DNA of 64,000 nt, from assembly GCF_028389875.1 (NCBI RefSeq), contig NW_026907676.1, forward strand, positions 1,622,001 to 1,686,000, given 5' to 3'. Shown here piece after piece: positions 1 through 11,269 of this stretch. A program made the translations under genes and the position numbers. Numbering within the stretch: position 1 is the first letter of the stretch; every line of letters starts with the position of its first letter. Origin of the DNA: Rhea pennata (Eukaryota > Chordata > Aves > Rheiformes > Rheidae). Under the pieces are notes generated by a model that saw only the letters and a program-made list of their open reading frames with translations, was not told the DNA's origin and searched no databases.

Positions 1-12
1 CTCCTCTTTCAG

Positions 13-2394
13 CTTGCACAGAGGAATGTGCGGCCAAGGACTCCCGCTTCCGAGGGAAGCACCATCTGCCCCAAATACCCAAGGCCACTGAAAGTAAACC
101 CAGAGAGGAGAGAGTCCAGATCAAAACACCTGCAGCCAGGTGAGACTTGCTGGGGAGGGTGCTGCTGTCACCAGGGGAGTGAGCTCTTGCCTTGCACACA
201 GTGTCCCTGTGAAGCCTGAAGGGGAATGAGTAGTTTTCTTCCCATCGAGGACAGAGTCATTTCTGTGCTGACTCTGCTCCCAGTAGGCAGAGCATTTGGG
301 GAACGCCCTGGGAATTGGGAAGGGAGAAGTGGTGCCTCGTTGGCTCCTTTGTCTGGGGCTGAGCAGGATGTGTTTGCCTGAGGGACCTGTGCTCAGAGTG
401 CCTGGAGACTGCAGCAGGGGCAAGGGGGGCAGAGGCTTTTCTCCTGGCTTGCCAAGGGGGTAAGTGTTTCTGCGTGCTGTGCTCAGCACTGGGCTCTTGC
501 CAGAGAGGAGTGAGAGAGGACTGAGCCTGTCAGGATTACCTGTTGCAATGGGAAGGATGTGTCCAAAGGCAGCGCATAGCTTGTGAGCATGGAGTGGAGA
601 GCAAATTCCTCCTGTGCACCTACCCACTGCCCATGGTGCTTCTCCCTAGAGTGCATGTGCCCTGTCTGGCCAGCTGCCCCGGGTAGAGGAGGATGGCAAA
701 AGGAGACTCCTTTATCCAGCTGAAGTCCCGAAGACGCTGCAGGAGTGCAGAGCCTGCCGGGAAATAGCGGCAGCAGGTGCTCAGGGTGGATACATTTCTT
801 ATGGCAGCTGTCCCTAGAGAAAAGCCTAGTTGCCTGGCAGTCCCTTTTGGAAAAGTGCTTCCTTCGGGCCTTGGTGCAGGAGAGGGAAGCCGCTTGGTAG
901 TTTTACAGGACACTGTTGCCTCCTGCGTTTCTGTGGACCACAGCAGGGTCCCTTCTGTGGGCACTGTTGATGCCAGCAACAGCAATGGTGGGTTTTCCTG
1001 TGAGGGCAAGCATCCCGGCTCTCCTGAGCGCATTGACTGCTGTGGTCACTGCTCATGGCAGAAGAGACCCTTGTGGCTGGATGGGGTTTGGGAGCATACC
1101 ATATGTCCATGCCCCAGCAGTGGTGAGCAAAACCCCATGGGCAGAAAGGTTTGTGCCAGAGAGCAGGAGAGAGAGGGAGAGCTACCCAGCTCATGCTTGA
1201 TGGTATTGCCATGCTGTGGCCCTGCAGAAAATCCACAAGCTTCTGAAGAAGTGGGATATGGAATATGGGATACTTCTGGGATGCATATGCCAACCAAACT
1301 ACATGGCCAGGCTGGAGGAATAAGGCACTGGCAGCCTTTGAAGCCATTCAGCCCTGCACGCCTGCCTCATGTGGCGTGAAGTTTCTTCTCGACGCACCTC
1401 CATCTCCACTGCTTTCTCTTTTCCCTCCCTTGCCTGACAGTATCACCACTGGATGGGAGGGATCAGTGTGGAAGACACTTCCCTGGATGTGCACGATCCA
1501 CTGCTGGCCAAAAGGGAAAGGCTGGAGAGCACAGCCAAGATGCAGGACCATTACAAAAGGCTTTTCTTGGGGAAGGAGGTCCTTCAGGCCACCGTGGGCA
1601 CTTCTGCATCAAAGCTCGAGAGCTCTTCTCCAGAATCCCAGGTGACAGGCAAAGGCAGAGCAGCCAGGCTTGGTGCGCTCCACACAAGATGGTGTGTGAA
1701 GATCTCATGTTGGAGGCGCAGCATGGGTGCCAGAGGGCATCTCTGCCCCAAGGCACTCAGGAAACAGCCCCACTGCTTGTACTCTTACTTCTCCAAGCCT
1801 CACTTCCTTGGCAGCATTTGGGCCCTCCGGTGAGAAGGACTCCTCATCCTCCAGAAGAGCCCAGGAGACAGAGCAAACCCAAAATGCAGGGCGGGAAGCC
1901 AGCTGCTCGAGCAAAGAGAGTGACTTTCCAGCTGCCGAAGCCTGGCAAGAGTAAGCGCGCACAGCGGCGGCAAAGGCCTGGCACAGCCCAGTGCCATAGC
2001 CCTGCGCACACGACGTCCCCTTTCCCTCTCCCTCATCCACGGGGCTTGGGGTAGCATTCCCCAGCTTCTGGGGGTCCCAAAGGACCTGGGGGATACCTTC
2101 CCTCCAGGAGCCTCTCTGATGCCCTAACTTCAAGCCTCAAATCCCTACAGGGCCAAAAGGGGCTCTGGGTACCAAAGGGACGGCGTGTGCTGGGGCTGTG
2201 GGACGACAGTGGCAGCAGGGCTGCCAGCCAGCGGGTGAGAGAGGATTTGTCACTGCTGTTGCAGGAGCACTTCACCGTGGGGAACGCAGGCTCCATCTCT
2301 GCTCAGTGCCCAGGCATTTCTGCGGGAGAAGTGGCTGGAGGCCAAGAGAAAACTCCTGGAGCAAAACCTACGGCAGCAGCACTTCCCTGCATAA
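13..2394 (+). CDS. 3′ part of an unrecognised multi-exon gene
   Basis: Several segments have good splice signals on the plus strand. 13-139 follows a CTTTCAG acceptor and ends at CAG|GTGAGA. 1441-1641 follows a long pyrimidine tract plus ACAG, is 67 codons in phase 0 and ends CCCAG|GTGACA; it encodes a charged helical stretch containing LLAKRERLESTAKMQDHYKR. 1815-1950 ends AAGA|GTAAGC and reads basic (RVTFQLPKPGK) in one frame and acidic in another. 2151-2234 (28 codons) ends CGG|GTGAGA. 2314-2394 is 26 codons plus TAA and reads AFLREKWLEAKRKLLEQNLR, a plausible coiled-coil C terminus. The phase does not join perfectly between 1815-1950 and the last two exons in the most protein-like frames, so an exon boundary is wrong or the locus is decayed. 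No family recognised. Exons upstream of base 13 would lie outside the window. Confidence 0.4.
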
Positions 2395-2699
2395 GTGCCT
2401 GCCAACACGGGGGTGTTTGCTGCTCCCCTGCTTCCCCTTCGGAAAGAGGGTCTGCTCCTTGGGCAGCCCCGGCCTGGGAGCGCAGCAGGCTTGGGAGCCT
2501 GGCGGCGAGTGGGACACCCCGGCCATCCCCGCTGTTAGGCCCTGAGAAGGAGAGAAGAAGCTGCGAGCTTCTCACCGTCAGCAATGGCCCGAGCATGGCC
2601 AACAGCATTTCTTGGCTTCTCTCCTCACGCTCAGCCCCTTCCTGTTTAACTCCGCAGCCCTCGGCAGACGTCTCGCCTCCTTGAAGAGAGGGAGAGGTA

Positions 2700-3480
2700 C
2701 CGCTGATCCCCAGCTGGGCTCCTGCGCTCTGGATTTTCCTCTGTTGCATTAAACCAAGTGGCCAGGTCATGGGGAACTTTGTTGGAGGAGATGTGAAATG
2801 GGCACTTTGCAGTGTGGCTGCTTTGCAGGGGAAGTAAAGCACAGCTGAGGGCACAGGGACTGTGCCATGCCCCATGCAGCCCCCCTCTCCATGGGGGAAT
2901 GAGCCTGCCCTGCCAGGAGCTTCCCCAGCCCATGTTCAGCCTGTCTGTAGTTATCCCTGGACGTCGCCTGGAGGGGACTGGGTTGTGCTTTGTGTCTGCT
3001 GGGAGACCGAAGCTGGCGAGGTGTGAATGAAGGATCCACATGAAACATGTCTCTGGGTAAAAGCTGAACTGGAGGACACGGTCATTTTTTATCACCTTGA
3101 GTTTTACCTTTTGAAATCCTGGCAGAGGGGCATTCCCATGCAGGAATGCCTTGCTGAGGGCTGTTGACATGGTGAGCAGCAGGGCTTTGTGATGGTGGTG
3201 GCATGGTGCCTGCAAGGCCACTGTGATGGGGCGGTCTGCATGGGGACTGTGTCCCTGCTGTGAGCAGGGCCACTGGGGTCCTCACTCTGAAGAGAGCAGC
3301 TGGGTCAGGAGGGAGCTGCTCCCTTTGGTGCCAGAAAGGCAGATCCTCAGGAGAGGATCCTGAAGAGGGAGAGGAAGCAGCAGGCAAACACCTGCTCCCC
3401 GTCCGTAATGGACTCCCAGGCACACCAGAGTGCAGGGGCGAGGTGAGCCGTGGGGCTGGAGGGAGTGAGAGATGGCACAG
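2700..3480 (-). repeat. Inverted copy of the 16.4-17.5 kb segment
   Basis: Reverse-complementing this segment gives sequence closely resembling 16385-17480. Matching landmarks are the CATGGCTCACCTC block near 3430-3450, the CACCATGCCACCACCATCAC block near 3190-3210, and the CAGCCCCCCTCTCCATGGGG to TGTAGTTATCCCTGG block near 2877-2960. The partner is about 300-400 bp longer, with extra material between roughly 16.7 and 17.3 kb. No gene is recognised here. Confidence 0.7.
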
Positions 3481-3514
3481 ATGGGAGCGTGACAGAGAGC
3501 ACCGGAATGGTTTG

Positions 3515-3700
3515 GGCTGACCTGCTGGAAAGCAGCTCTGCAGAGAAGGACCTGGGAGTCCTGGTGGTCAATAAGTTGACCATGAGCCAGCAATGTGCCC
3601 TTGTGGCCAAGAAGGCCAAAGGCACCCTGGGGTGCATTAGGGCATCCTGTAAATTAGAGAGATCACAGCGAGTGGTAATAACAGGTAACAGATTTGTGGG
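3515..3700 (+). mobile_element. CR1 LINE fragment (ORF2 3′ region)
   Basis: The plus-strand frame reads [20 protein letters not shown] followed by [11 protein letters not shown]. This is the characteristic C-terminal part of the CR1 reverse-transcriptase ORF that follows the polymerase domain. Upstream and downstream CR1 sequence is missing, so it is a short dead fragment. Confidence 0.85.
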
Positions 3701-3764
3701 AGGTACAGGAGATTCAGGTACTGGTGATGAGGCTGGTGACTGTGATATCACTTGTGTGAGGCCC

Positions 3765-4060
3765 TTGCCGCTAAGCCTAACAACTGACCTTAAGCACTAC
3801 CTCTAATCCTAAACCCTACCCTAACCCTTCCCCCAAGGCCCCATTTCAGTCCCTATCTGATACTCTGATCACAAAGCCCAAACCCAAACCCGTAATTCCT
3901 TACAGGTAATGCCCAGCTCTTCCCCCAAGAGTCACTCTAGCTGCTAGCTCTTATGCCTAGCCTTAATATGTAAGCCTCAAACTCCAGCCTGAACCCAGTC
4001 CTCTAACCCCAAACTCTAAAACATACCTTAGCTGATTACCGGGAACTGTAAGCCAAGCCC
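3765..4060. repeat. Degenerate telomere-like C-rich stretch
   Basis: The stretch contains many imperfect CCCTAA-like hexamers, such as CTAATCCTAAACCCTACCC and CCCAAACCCAAACCCG, and becomes less regular to the right. It looks like a strongly mutated interstitial telomeric or subtelomeric repeat. No intact tandem run of TTAGGG/CCCTAA longer than a few units is present. Confidence 0.5.
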
Positions 4061-5380
4061 CAGCCCTCCCAAAGCCTCTCCCCACTCCCTAACCTCCAAA
4101 GTCATTCCCTCCTCTGATCTCCTGCCAGAGCACAGCTCTGACACCTCTGTGGATGCCAACACTGGAAGAGACACACTTGCGATGGCGCAGAGTTTGAGTG
4201 TGCTGGTCAGGGTAGAAGTCATCGACCACCCAGGGGCCTGCAGGTGCCTTTTTGAGAGCTTGAGGCTTTGTCCCAACCCCTACCCTGGACTTTAACCGTC
4301 GGCTGAACCTTTTCCGATACCACCAGTCCCAAGGCAGGGGAAAAAGTGATCTGAGGGGAGCTATTTCGCCAGATACCGTATCCTTTAGTAGCCCTCATAG
4401 GGAGCTGGGTTTCTCCAAAAGGCAGCAGGAGGGTGTTGGGGGGCACCGAAAGACACACGGAGAGGGCTGTGGGGGACACCCCTACCCGAGGAGCCACCGA
4501 GGAAGCTCTCGCCCCCTACCAAGACCTTCCCTCTCCATCAGCACTGAACCCAACCTCTGCTGGAACAAAAAGGGGCAAAATACTCACCCCCGGAACCACC
4601 CTCTGGAAAGTATAAGCTTGGTGGTAAGGTAGAAGGAGCCCTTCCAAAAAAATAACTTGAAATGGTTTTTGAAAATAACTGTTACAACATTTGTATTTCC
4701 AAGTATTTATTTAAATTGATGAGTACTGACATCATGTAATTATTAACTGATGGTTATAGCATTTTCTTAACATTCATAAAGGAAGATTGAGATCAATCTT
4801 AACAATGTCACTGTGCCCCAAATTCTGCTAAATCCTGATGAAACTCCAGCAGCACATGGTGATGGGGGGGGGGCATGGGCTGCCTGGGAGGGCAGATGAG
4901 GGGTCCCGAGAGGAGCAGACCCTGACTGGAGGCCGGGGGCATAGAAGGCCCCCACAGCCCAGCTGGTTCCAGCTCCCGCAGTGACAGTGACCTGCCAGCG
5001 CCCAGCTGTGGGTCACAGCAGTGCAAGGAAGGTCCCTGGCACCCGGCCCCGTGTGGACAGCTGCCCGTCCGCTGCCGGTCCCAGCAGCCACATGTTTGCC
5101 TGCCTGCTCGGGGCACAGAGCCAGCTGCGCTTGGGGCTGGGGAGTCTCCTCACATCCCCCCAAAGGCCTTGTGGTGCCTCACTGCAGCTCAGGAGGCTGT
5201 GGGGGCTGGGCAGGGAGGGGGCAGCAGGGATCAGGCCCTGCCATGGGATCCTGCTGCCTCCTCCCCGCCCCGCTCCCAGGCAAGAAGGAAGAGGGACCCT
5301 GCAGCGTTTGGTGAGTTCCTGGGTTACACAGAGCTCCCCGCCCAGGGCCTCCCCAGCAGCATCACTCAGCTCCCCATGGA
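4061..5380. other. No gene recognised
   Basis: Mixed sequence, C-rich at the left, AT-rich at 4640-4800 and GC-rich at 4860-5340. Short frames occur on both strands, but none has splice signals plus recognisable protein. A poly-G run lies near 4864-4874. Confidence 0.4.
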
Positions 5381-5384
5381 GAAT

Positions 5385-5780
5385 GCCATACGCTTTTATT
5401 TATGTATTCAGTATTACATACTTGTAATACAACTTAACAGTATATAGTAAAATTTACAGTATAGTTTACTCTATCAGACTACGGTACAATTTACACAGAA
5501 CTGTATCTATTAGAAGTCTGCATGTAGTATAGTACAAGATTACGAGCCTATTGCCTTATGAGCCTTTTCCCTTAAGACCCTTCTACGCTGTATCTTGGCT
5601 CTCCCCTCTACTATACTCTTGATTTTCTTTTTCTCGCTAGTGACTGAAGTGGCGATTGTGGGCTGCCACGGGGGGTGACTGCTGGCTATGCTCTGTCTTC
5701 CTGGTGGCTCCTGAAGGCTCGCAATCCAACGCCGCCCATCTCTGGAGGCTAAAGACAATGATGCATTAGAGATTACCACA
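5385..5780 (-). other. AT-rich stretch, possible LTR-like remnant
   Basis: 5385-5540 is strongly AT-rich with repeated TATACTG/TTTACAGT-like words. On the minus strand it ends in a polyadenylation-signal-like AATAAA at about 5395-5402. Immediately upstream on that strand is a 79-codon open frame (5540-5779), lysine/arginine-rich near its C terminus. The layout (frame, A-rich tract, AT-rich U3-like sequence, AATAAA) resembles the 3′ end of a retroelement, but no protein domain is recognised. Confidence 0.2.
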
Positions 5781-7100
5781 GTTGTTTCTGACTTTAATTC
5801 CTGGTTTTGCCAAGAGAATGATCAAGGAGGCCTGCAGGCCTGTGATTTTGGTGGCAGTGAAAAGCTTGGGTCCCTGTAAGTGTCTTTACCGGGAGGTTAT
5901 TCTCCCACGACAGCATTTCATACCAGGGCGCTCCTCAAAACAAGCCTCAGGGGAGCGCGTTTGTGCTGAACTGCAGCAGAAGCAGAAGTTGGTGCTGCAC
6001 AGGAAGGGCTGGGGCTCAGCGTCTGCCCCGTCTGCTTTGCCAGGTGTTACAGCCTACAAGACAGTGCTGTTCTTTGCAGCAATCCCTGTCTTTGGGCACC
6101 ATCCCAGCATTTTCCAGTATTTTAGATAGTAGATTGAGGCCCCTTTTCCCAGACTGCTAAAACTCTGAGCAGCATTGCAGAAGTCCATTTGTAGCTGCCT
6201 TAATCAAATACTTTGTTTTCTCCCGGCTGTGAACATGGCTGTGGTCAGTGCTCTGTGCTAGGGGAGGGGACTGGTAAAGCTGCTGGTGGCTGGTGTGCTC
6301 TCCTCTCATGTTACTAGTGCATGCCAGCCCGATGGACTGGGGGCGCCCACAGCTGAGCTCTCTGCTGGCAGGAGCTGTCCCTCGAGCACTCCTCTCCCCC
6401 ACTGCTCCCTCCCGCGGAGACCCTTTCCCCAGCAGTGGTGGGGAGCGGGGGCACAGGGTGCCATCCCCCAAACTGCACGGCCCTTAGCGTACCTCCTTGC
6501 TGTGGTGTGATGAAGGTCACCAGCGCAGGGATCTGGGCTCCTGATGTCAGCTTGGCCAGGTATTGCTGTGTCCTACAGTCACATGTGCTGGGCTCAGCAT
6601 TGGGGAAGGAGCCCAGAGTGATCCCCCCACATCCCTCGGAGGCCCACTGCCACCACGTGGGTGGCAGCATGGCCTTGGCACCAGGGGCTGGTGGAGCATG
6701 GCCCAGGCTGCCATGTGACTTGGCTTTTGGGAGAGGGAGCAACCTAAGCCAGCGTAAGGCCTGTCTTGCAACCCCTAACCACAGCTTGCATGGAGGTGAG
6801 TCCCTGCCCCGGCTGTGGGCACTGAGCAGGAGCCCCATGTCTGCCCCACTGCCAGCCCCAGTCAATTCCTGACCTGTGAGTAATGTTGGCAGTTGGCTGG
6901 GCTCGGGGATATGGCAGGAGCACCTGGGAGGCTTTAACAGCCCTGTGCATGCGTGATGCCTGCTGTACACAGGCTCTCACCTTCTTGGCTTGGTCTGGCA
7001 GTGGCGTCTTACTTTTCTCCTTGTTGTCCCTCCTTCAGAACACCAGTCCATTGACTCAACAGGAGCCCCAAGGAGGGAGATGGTGAAAACCTAGGAGGAC
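5781..7100. other. No gene recognised
   Basis: Open frames of 60-220 codons occur on both strands, mostly in GC-rich sequence. I see no domain, no repeat family and no convincing exon. Confidence 0.35.
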
Positions 7101-7104
7101 AAGA

Positions 7105-7725
7105 GATGCCTTGGCTGTGAGGGTCTCTGTCTTAGAGGGGAGCTGGCTGGCATGCCAGGCTGAATACGATTCTGGCAGCACAGCCTCTAGGGCACCTTTC
7201 TCAGGAGCATTATGGGGGAGCTGCATGGCTGTGATGGCAGCTTGCCCTTCAGGGAAAGGTGCGAGTACACCACACGCCTGCCCCGAGCCTGGTCTGAAGA
7301 TGCAGTCAGAATGAGGCAAAGAGGAAAGGGGGAAAGGATGGGTCTGGTTGTCAGGGCAATGAGACAAGGTAAGATGATCTCCATCTCTGCCCCAGAGCCA
7401 TGCCTCCTCTGATACAGATGTTCTGGTGCAGGAGCTCAACGTGACACAGTGCTCCCACATGACCCACGACCTGCGCCCGCTCACAGTGCCCCTCCAAAGC
7501 TCTTCCTGACAAGGTCTCTGGCCTCAGCTGACTGCTTTCCTGATACCTGCGCACCGATGACGCTGGTCACCATGTCCTGCTCTGTCTGCTGCTCTGACGT
7601 GCTGCTCCTAGCCCTCTTCTGAGCCTGAAAAAGGGAAGGAGGCATTTGCAGGAAGGGTAATGAAGCCAGCCCTAGTCCTGGGGGCATGGCTGGCAAGTGG
7701 CAGCATCACCCCACTGCTGAGATGC
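7105..7725 (+). repeat. Direct segmental duplication, copy 1
   Basis: This segment recurs at 8990-9605 with an offset of about 1.86-1.88 kb. Shared landmarks include CTTTCTCAGGAGCATTATGG, CCTCTGATACAGATGTTCTG and GGAAGGAGGCATTTGCAGGA. In copy 1 the frame after CCCCAG near 7392 reads DVLVQELNVTQCSHMTHDLR before a stop. Copy 2 keeps the beginning of this frame and then stops earlier, so any exon here is at least partly decayed. Confidence 0.8.
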
Positions 7726-7933
7726 CTCCCTCCCATCTCTCCTCAGTCCCTTTCCTATGGGGGTAAGAGGAGCACAGAGGAGATGAATCCCACGACTCTG
7801 CTGGCAGCTCAGCAATAGCACCCATCTCTTCCTTTGGCTCAAGACCAGCTTGGAAGGTTTTCTCCCTGGAGCTTTCCAGGGGTGGAGAGCAGCCCAACAG
7901 CACATCCTGAAAGATCTCCCTGTTCCCATCTAG

Positions 7934-8030
7934 GATCCCCTAGCAGTACACAGGATCCTTCAAGGGAGACTCAAACAGACACTGGCCTATCTCTGTCCGA
8001 CCTGTCCCACTGCCTGGGCCAACTGTCCAG
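7934..8030 (+). CDS. Candidate exon, unrecognised gene
   Basis: A pyrimidine-rich acceptor (TGTTCCCATCTAG) precedes a 97-base segment ending TCCAG|GTGCTG. One frame reads SPSSTQDPSRETQTDTGLSL then SDLSHCLGQLS, Ser/Thr-rich and open throughout. It lies between the two direct duplications, about 390 bp before the next candidate exon on the same strand. Confidence 0.35.
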
Positions 8031-8420
8031 GTGCTGTGGACACCGGAGAGCATTTTCTGCCTCAAAGTCACGGGCTTCTACATTTTGGTCCAGACAGGAG
8101 GTTTGAGTCTGATGATGCTGGTGGTGTGGTGAGACCTGCTGTGCCTAACTTTCGGACTTTGCATTGAAGCACACAAGGAAAGAGAGCCTGGTCCCACTTC
8201 TTGGACCAGTAACAGGGTGGAGTGCCACACCAGGTTGGAGATGCTCTGGTATGGAGAAAAGTTGGTCTCTAATCAATTCCAGGAATTCTATCTGCCTAGG
8301 TCACTCTGTGCCTATGGGAATACCCAGTACCATGTCAGGCCTGTGCTCCCTATAAAAAGGTCTCACCAGCTCTGGCACCTCCTCTGCAGCAGGCCGTATA
8401 TGTTGCTTCTTTGCCGGAAG

Positions 8421-8569
8421 ACTCCAAGCGGTCTCTATGTCCATGGTGCTAGACTTCCTGCGCACTGCCTGCAAACACAGCAAGGGCACATTGTCCCAGG
8501 GCATCACCAGGGGCAACGTGCTGCTGTGTCCCCAGCAGCACTGGGGCTACACAACAAGCCGCACAGAGG
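8421..8569 (+). CDS. Candidate exon, unrecognised gene
   Basis: An open segment reads MSMVLDFLRTACKHSKGTLS and then QGITRGNVLLCPQQHWGYTT, ending CAGAGG|GTACGC. The upstream acceptor is weak, so the 5′ boundary is uncertain. It probably belongs with the exons at 7934-8030 and 8897-8974. Confidence 0.3.
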
Positions 8570-8896
8570 GTACGCATGTTCTGCACAGGCAGGTCCTGCT
8601 CAGGCGGGATGTGCATCCCCTCCCAGCACCGCAATTGCTCCTGCCTGCCTCGGGGGCACCCAGCACAACAGGGGCCTACTGCCAGCTGCACCCAAACACG
8701 GGCACGCTGCAAATGACTGAGGCCCCTCATCAGGCATGGGCTGCCCACACCACCCACAAAGACAGCCCGTCCCCATGGGCACGCCTCACTCAGACAGTGC
8801 ACGCACTAGTGCTGGCTCTTGCATGCTGTCTCACAGGGAGACTACGTGCAGAGCCTCCATTTCTCTCACTGCTTTGAATAGGCCCCTTTTTTTCAG

Positions 8897-8974
8897 CTCT
8901 GCTACAAAACCTCCACCAACAGACTCATCTGCAGAGCCTGGCCAAGCTACGTGTGCAGGCAGAGCAGCTCAAGA
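8897..8974 (+). CDS. Candidate coiled-coil exon
   Basis: A strong acceptor (CCCCTTTTTTTCAG) precedes a 78-base segment ending CAAGA|GTGAGG. The frame reads LLQNLHQQTHLQSLAKLRVQ then AEQLK, with leucines and glutamines in heptad-like spacing. Its length is a multiple of three, so skipping it would keep the frame. Family not recognised. Confidence 0.45.
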
Positions 8975-8989
8975 GTGAGGATGTCAGGG

Positions 8990-9605
8990 ACTATGATAGG
9001 CGCTTACCTTTTTCTTGGATGGCATGCCATGCTGAATACCACCACAGCCTCGCTGACACCTTTCTCAGGAGCATAATGGGGCAGCTGCACGGTTGAGCTG
9101 CAGCTCTGAAGGCAACTTGTCCTTCAGGGAAAGGTGCAAATGCACAAGCCTGCCCCGAGCCTGACACAAAGGTGGATTCCCAGCGAGGCAATCCGAAAAG
9201 GACGAAAGGATGGGTCTGGTTGTTGGGGCAATGAGACAAGGCAAGATGATCTCCATCTCTGCTCCAGAGCCATGCCTCCTCTGATACAGATGTTCTGGTG
9301 CAGGAGCTCAACGTGACACTGTGCTCCCACACAAGCCCATGACCTGCGCCCGGTCACACAGCCCTTCCAAAGCCCTTCGTGACAAGGTCTCTGGCCTCAG
9401 CTGACTGCTTTCCTGATAGCTGGCTGGCCACCGATGACGGTGCTCACCACGTCCTGCTCTGCCTTGTGATTCAATGTGTTTCTCAAGGCCCCTGTGTGAG
9501 CCTGAAAAAGGGAAGGAGGCATTTGCAGGAAGGGGGATGAAGCCAGCCCTAGTTCTGGGGGCACTGGTGGCAAGTGGCAGCATCACCCCACTGCCGAGAT
9601 GCTGA
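8990..9605 (+). repeat. Direct segmental duplication, copy 2
   Basis: Second copy of 7105-7725, more altered in its first 150 bases and very similar from about 9060 on. A CR1 fragment abuts its right end, so the element may mark the duplication boundary. Confidence 0.8.
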
Positions 9606-9960
9606 GGAGCAGGTTTCCAGGGAAGGACCTGGGGATCCTGGTCACAAGTTGGTCATGAGCCAGCAATGCGTTCACACAGCAAAAGGGGCCAACAGTATCC
9701 TCAGCTGAATTAGGAAGAGCATTGCCAGCAGCTCGAGAGAGGTGATCCTTCCCTTCTGCTCAGCACTGGTGAGGCCCCACCTGTGGAATGCTTTTTCGAA
9801 ATCTAGGCTCTCCTGTACAAGAAAGACATGCACCTGCTGGAAAGAGTCCAGGACAGGGCTATCAAGATGACTACAGGTCTTGCACATTTCTCATCCGAGG
9901 AGAGCCTGAGAGAGCTAGGACAGCTTAGCCTGGAGGCAGATGGCAGTGCATGGATTGCTG
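9606..9960 (+). mobile_element. CR1 LINE fragment (ORF2 3′ region)
   Basis: Plus-strand sequence follows CR1 ORF2 order with frameshifts: GGACCTGGGGATCCTGGTCA, then GTGAGGCCCCACCTGTGGAA, then a stretch translating as LLERVQDRAIKMTTGL and LRELGQLSLE. These match the RPHLEYCV...LLERVQRRATKMI...LRELGLFSLE region of CR1. Degenerate and truncated at both ends. Confidence 0.85.
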
Positions 9961-10639
9961 TGAGCAAAGGAGTTGGCCAACATGGCAACAGAGACAAGAA
10001 GGTGCACCACTAGCAGGTGAGTTTTCCAAAGGATGAAAAGGAAGTACAAGGGGCCTCACATCTGGATGCCGAGCATTAGAAATGCTAGAACTAAGAAAGG
10101 TGCAGAACACACTCATGGACACTCATCCTAGCCACTTCTAAGCTAGGATGAGTCCTTGCTTCTTCACATCAGGAAATTGTTTTCTTGAAAGAAAGAAAAC
10201 ACACAATACCTCTAGAGCAAGTGAGCACCCCCACCACTTGGGCCTCAGCATCTCAGCTGAGCAACTGCTCTTCTCAGCCTCTCTGCCTCGGGAGAGAGAG
10301 TGAAATTCTCTCACAAGGGCAGCCTGAGGAACAAGCACATGCACAAATTCAGCTGCACCAGGCAGACGAGGCACTGCTGCCTCCAGGCCCCTCTGCTGTA
10401 GTCCTTTGACCCCCCGCCAGCAACATCACAGCTGCCTCCATCCTGATATCCCCACCAGAGATTTGTTTTTCTTAATGAACATGGTATGAAAAGAACAGAC
10501 CTGAAATCAAAAACTCTCTTCTTTCCCTTCCACATCCATAAACACTGAAAACAACTGAGCCAATCTAGTTGTTTCTAGCAACCCTTTGGCTTCTTTCTTT
10601 TTTTCTCGAAATGGTTGTTTTCAGTGTGAGTTTTGCTGT

Positions 10640-10990
10640 TTTCACAGAATGACAAAAAAGGCGATATTGGCAGGGACCTCTGGAGATCCCCTGCTCCAAC
10701 CCCCCTGATCAAGAAGGGGCACCTACAACAGCTTACCCAGGTCTAGGTCAGGCAGGTTTAGAGTATCTCACAAAGTTGAAACTCCACAGCCTCTCAGGGA
10801 ACCTCTTCCGGCATTTAACCACCCTCACAATACCTGAAGGTATTTTCCTACCTTCAGGTGGAAATTCATCATTTGCCATTTTGTGCCCATTGCCTCTCCT
10901 CCTCTCCCCGGCTATCACAGAGAAACACTCAGAGCCACGCTCTCATCTTCCTTACACCTTCCCACCAGATATTTAGACACCCTCAAAGGA
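10640..10990 (-). mobile_element. CR1 LINE 3′ fragment
   Basis: On the plus strand, CACAGAATGACAAAAAAGGC is followed by GGGACCTCTGGAGATCCCCT and CTCCAACCCCCCTGATCAAG. This is the reverse complement of the CR1 3′ UTR. The sequence stays CR1-like to about 10920 and then fades. Confidence 0.85.
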
Positions 10991-11269
10991 TGTCTAAAGA
11001 CACTAGCAGTCTGTTTTACAACAGGAAAACAGTCCCAGCCCTCTCAGCATCTCCTCCTATGGGAGATGCTCCAACCTTTCAGTCATCTTTGTCACACACA
11101 GCACCAATGTCTTTCACACCCACAACAACAGCAGACATGACCTGGGGAAATGCCGAGGAGATGCAGGGATGCATTCTGGAGCTGGAGATCCAGAATAGAC
11201 CGCTTTCTGGACCTTGAGATCCAGAATAGACTGTTTTTCAGGGATCATTAGAAAGAGACGATCCACACA

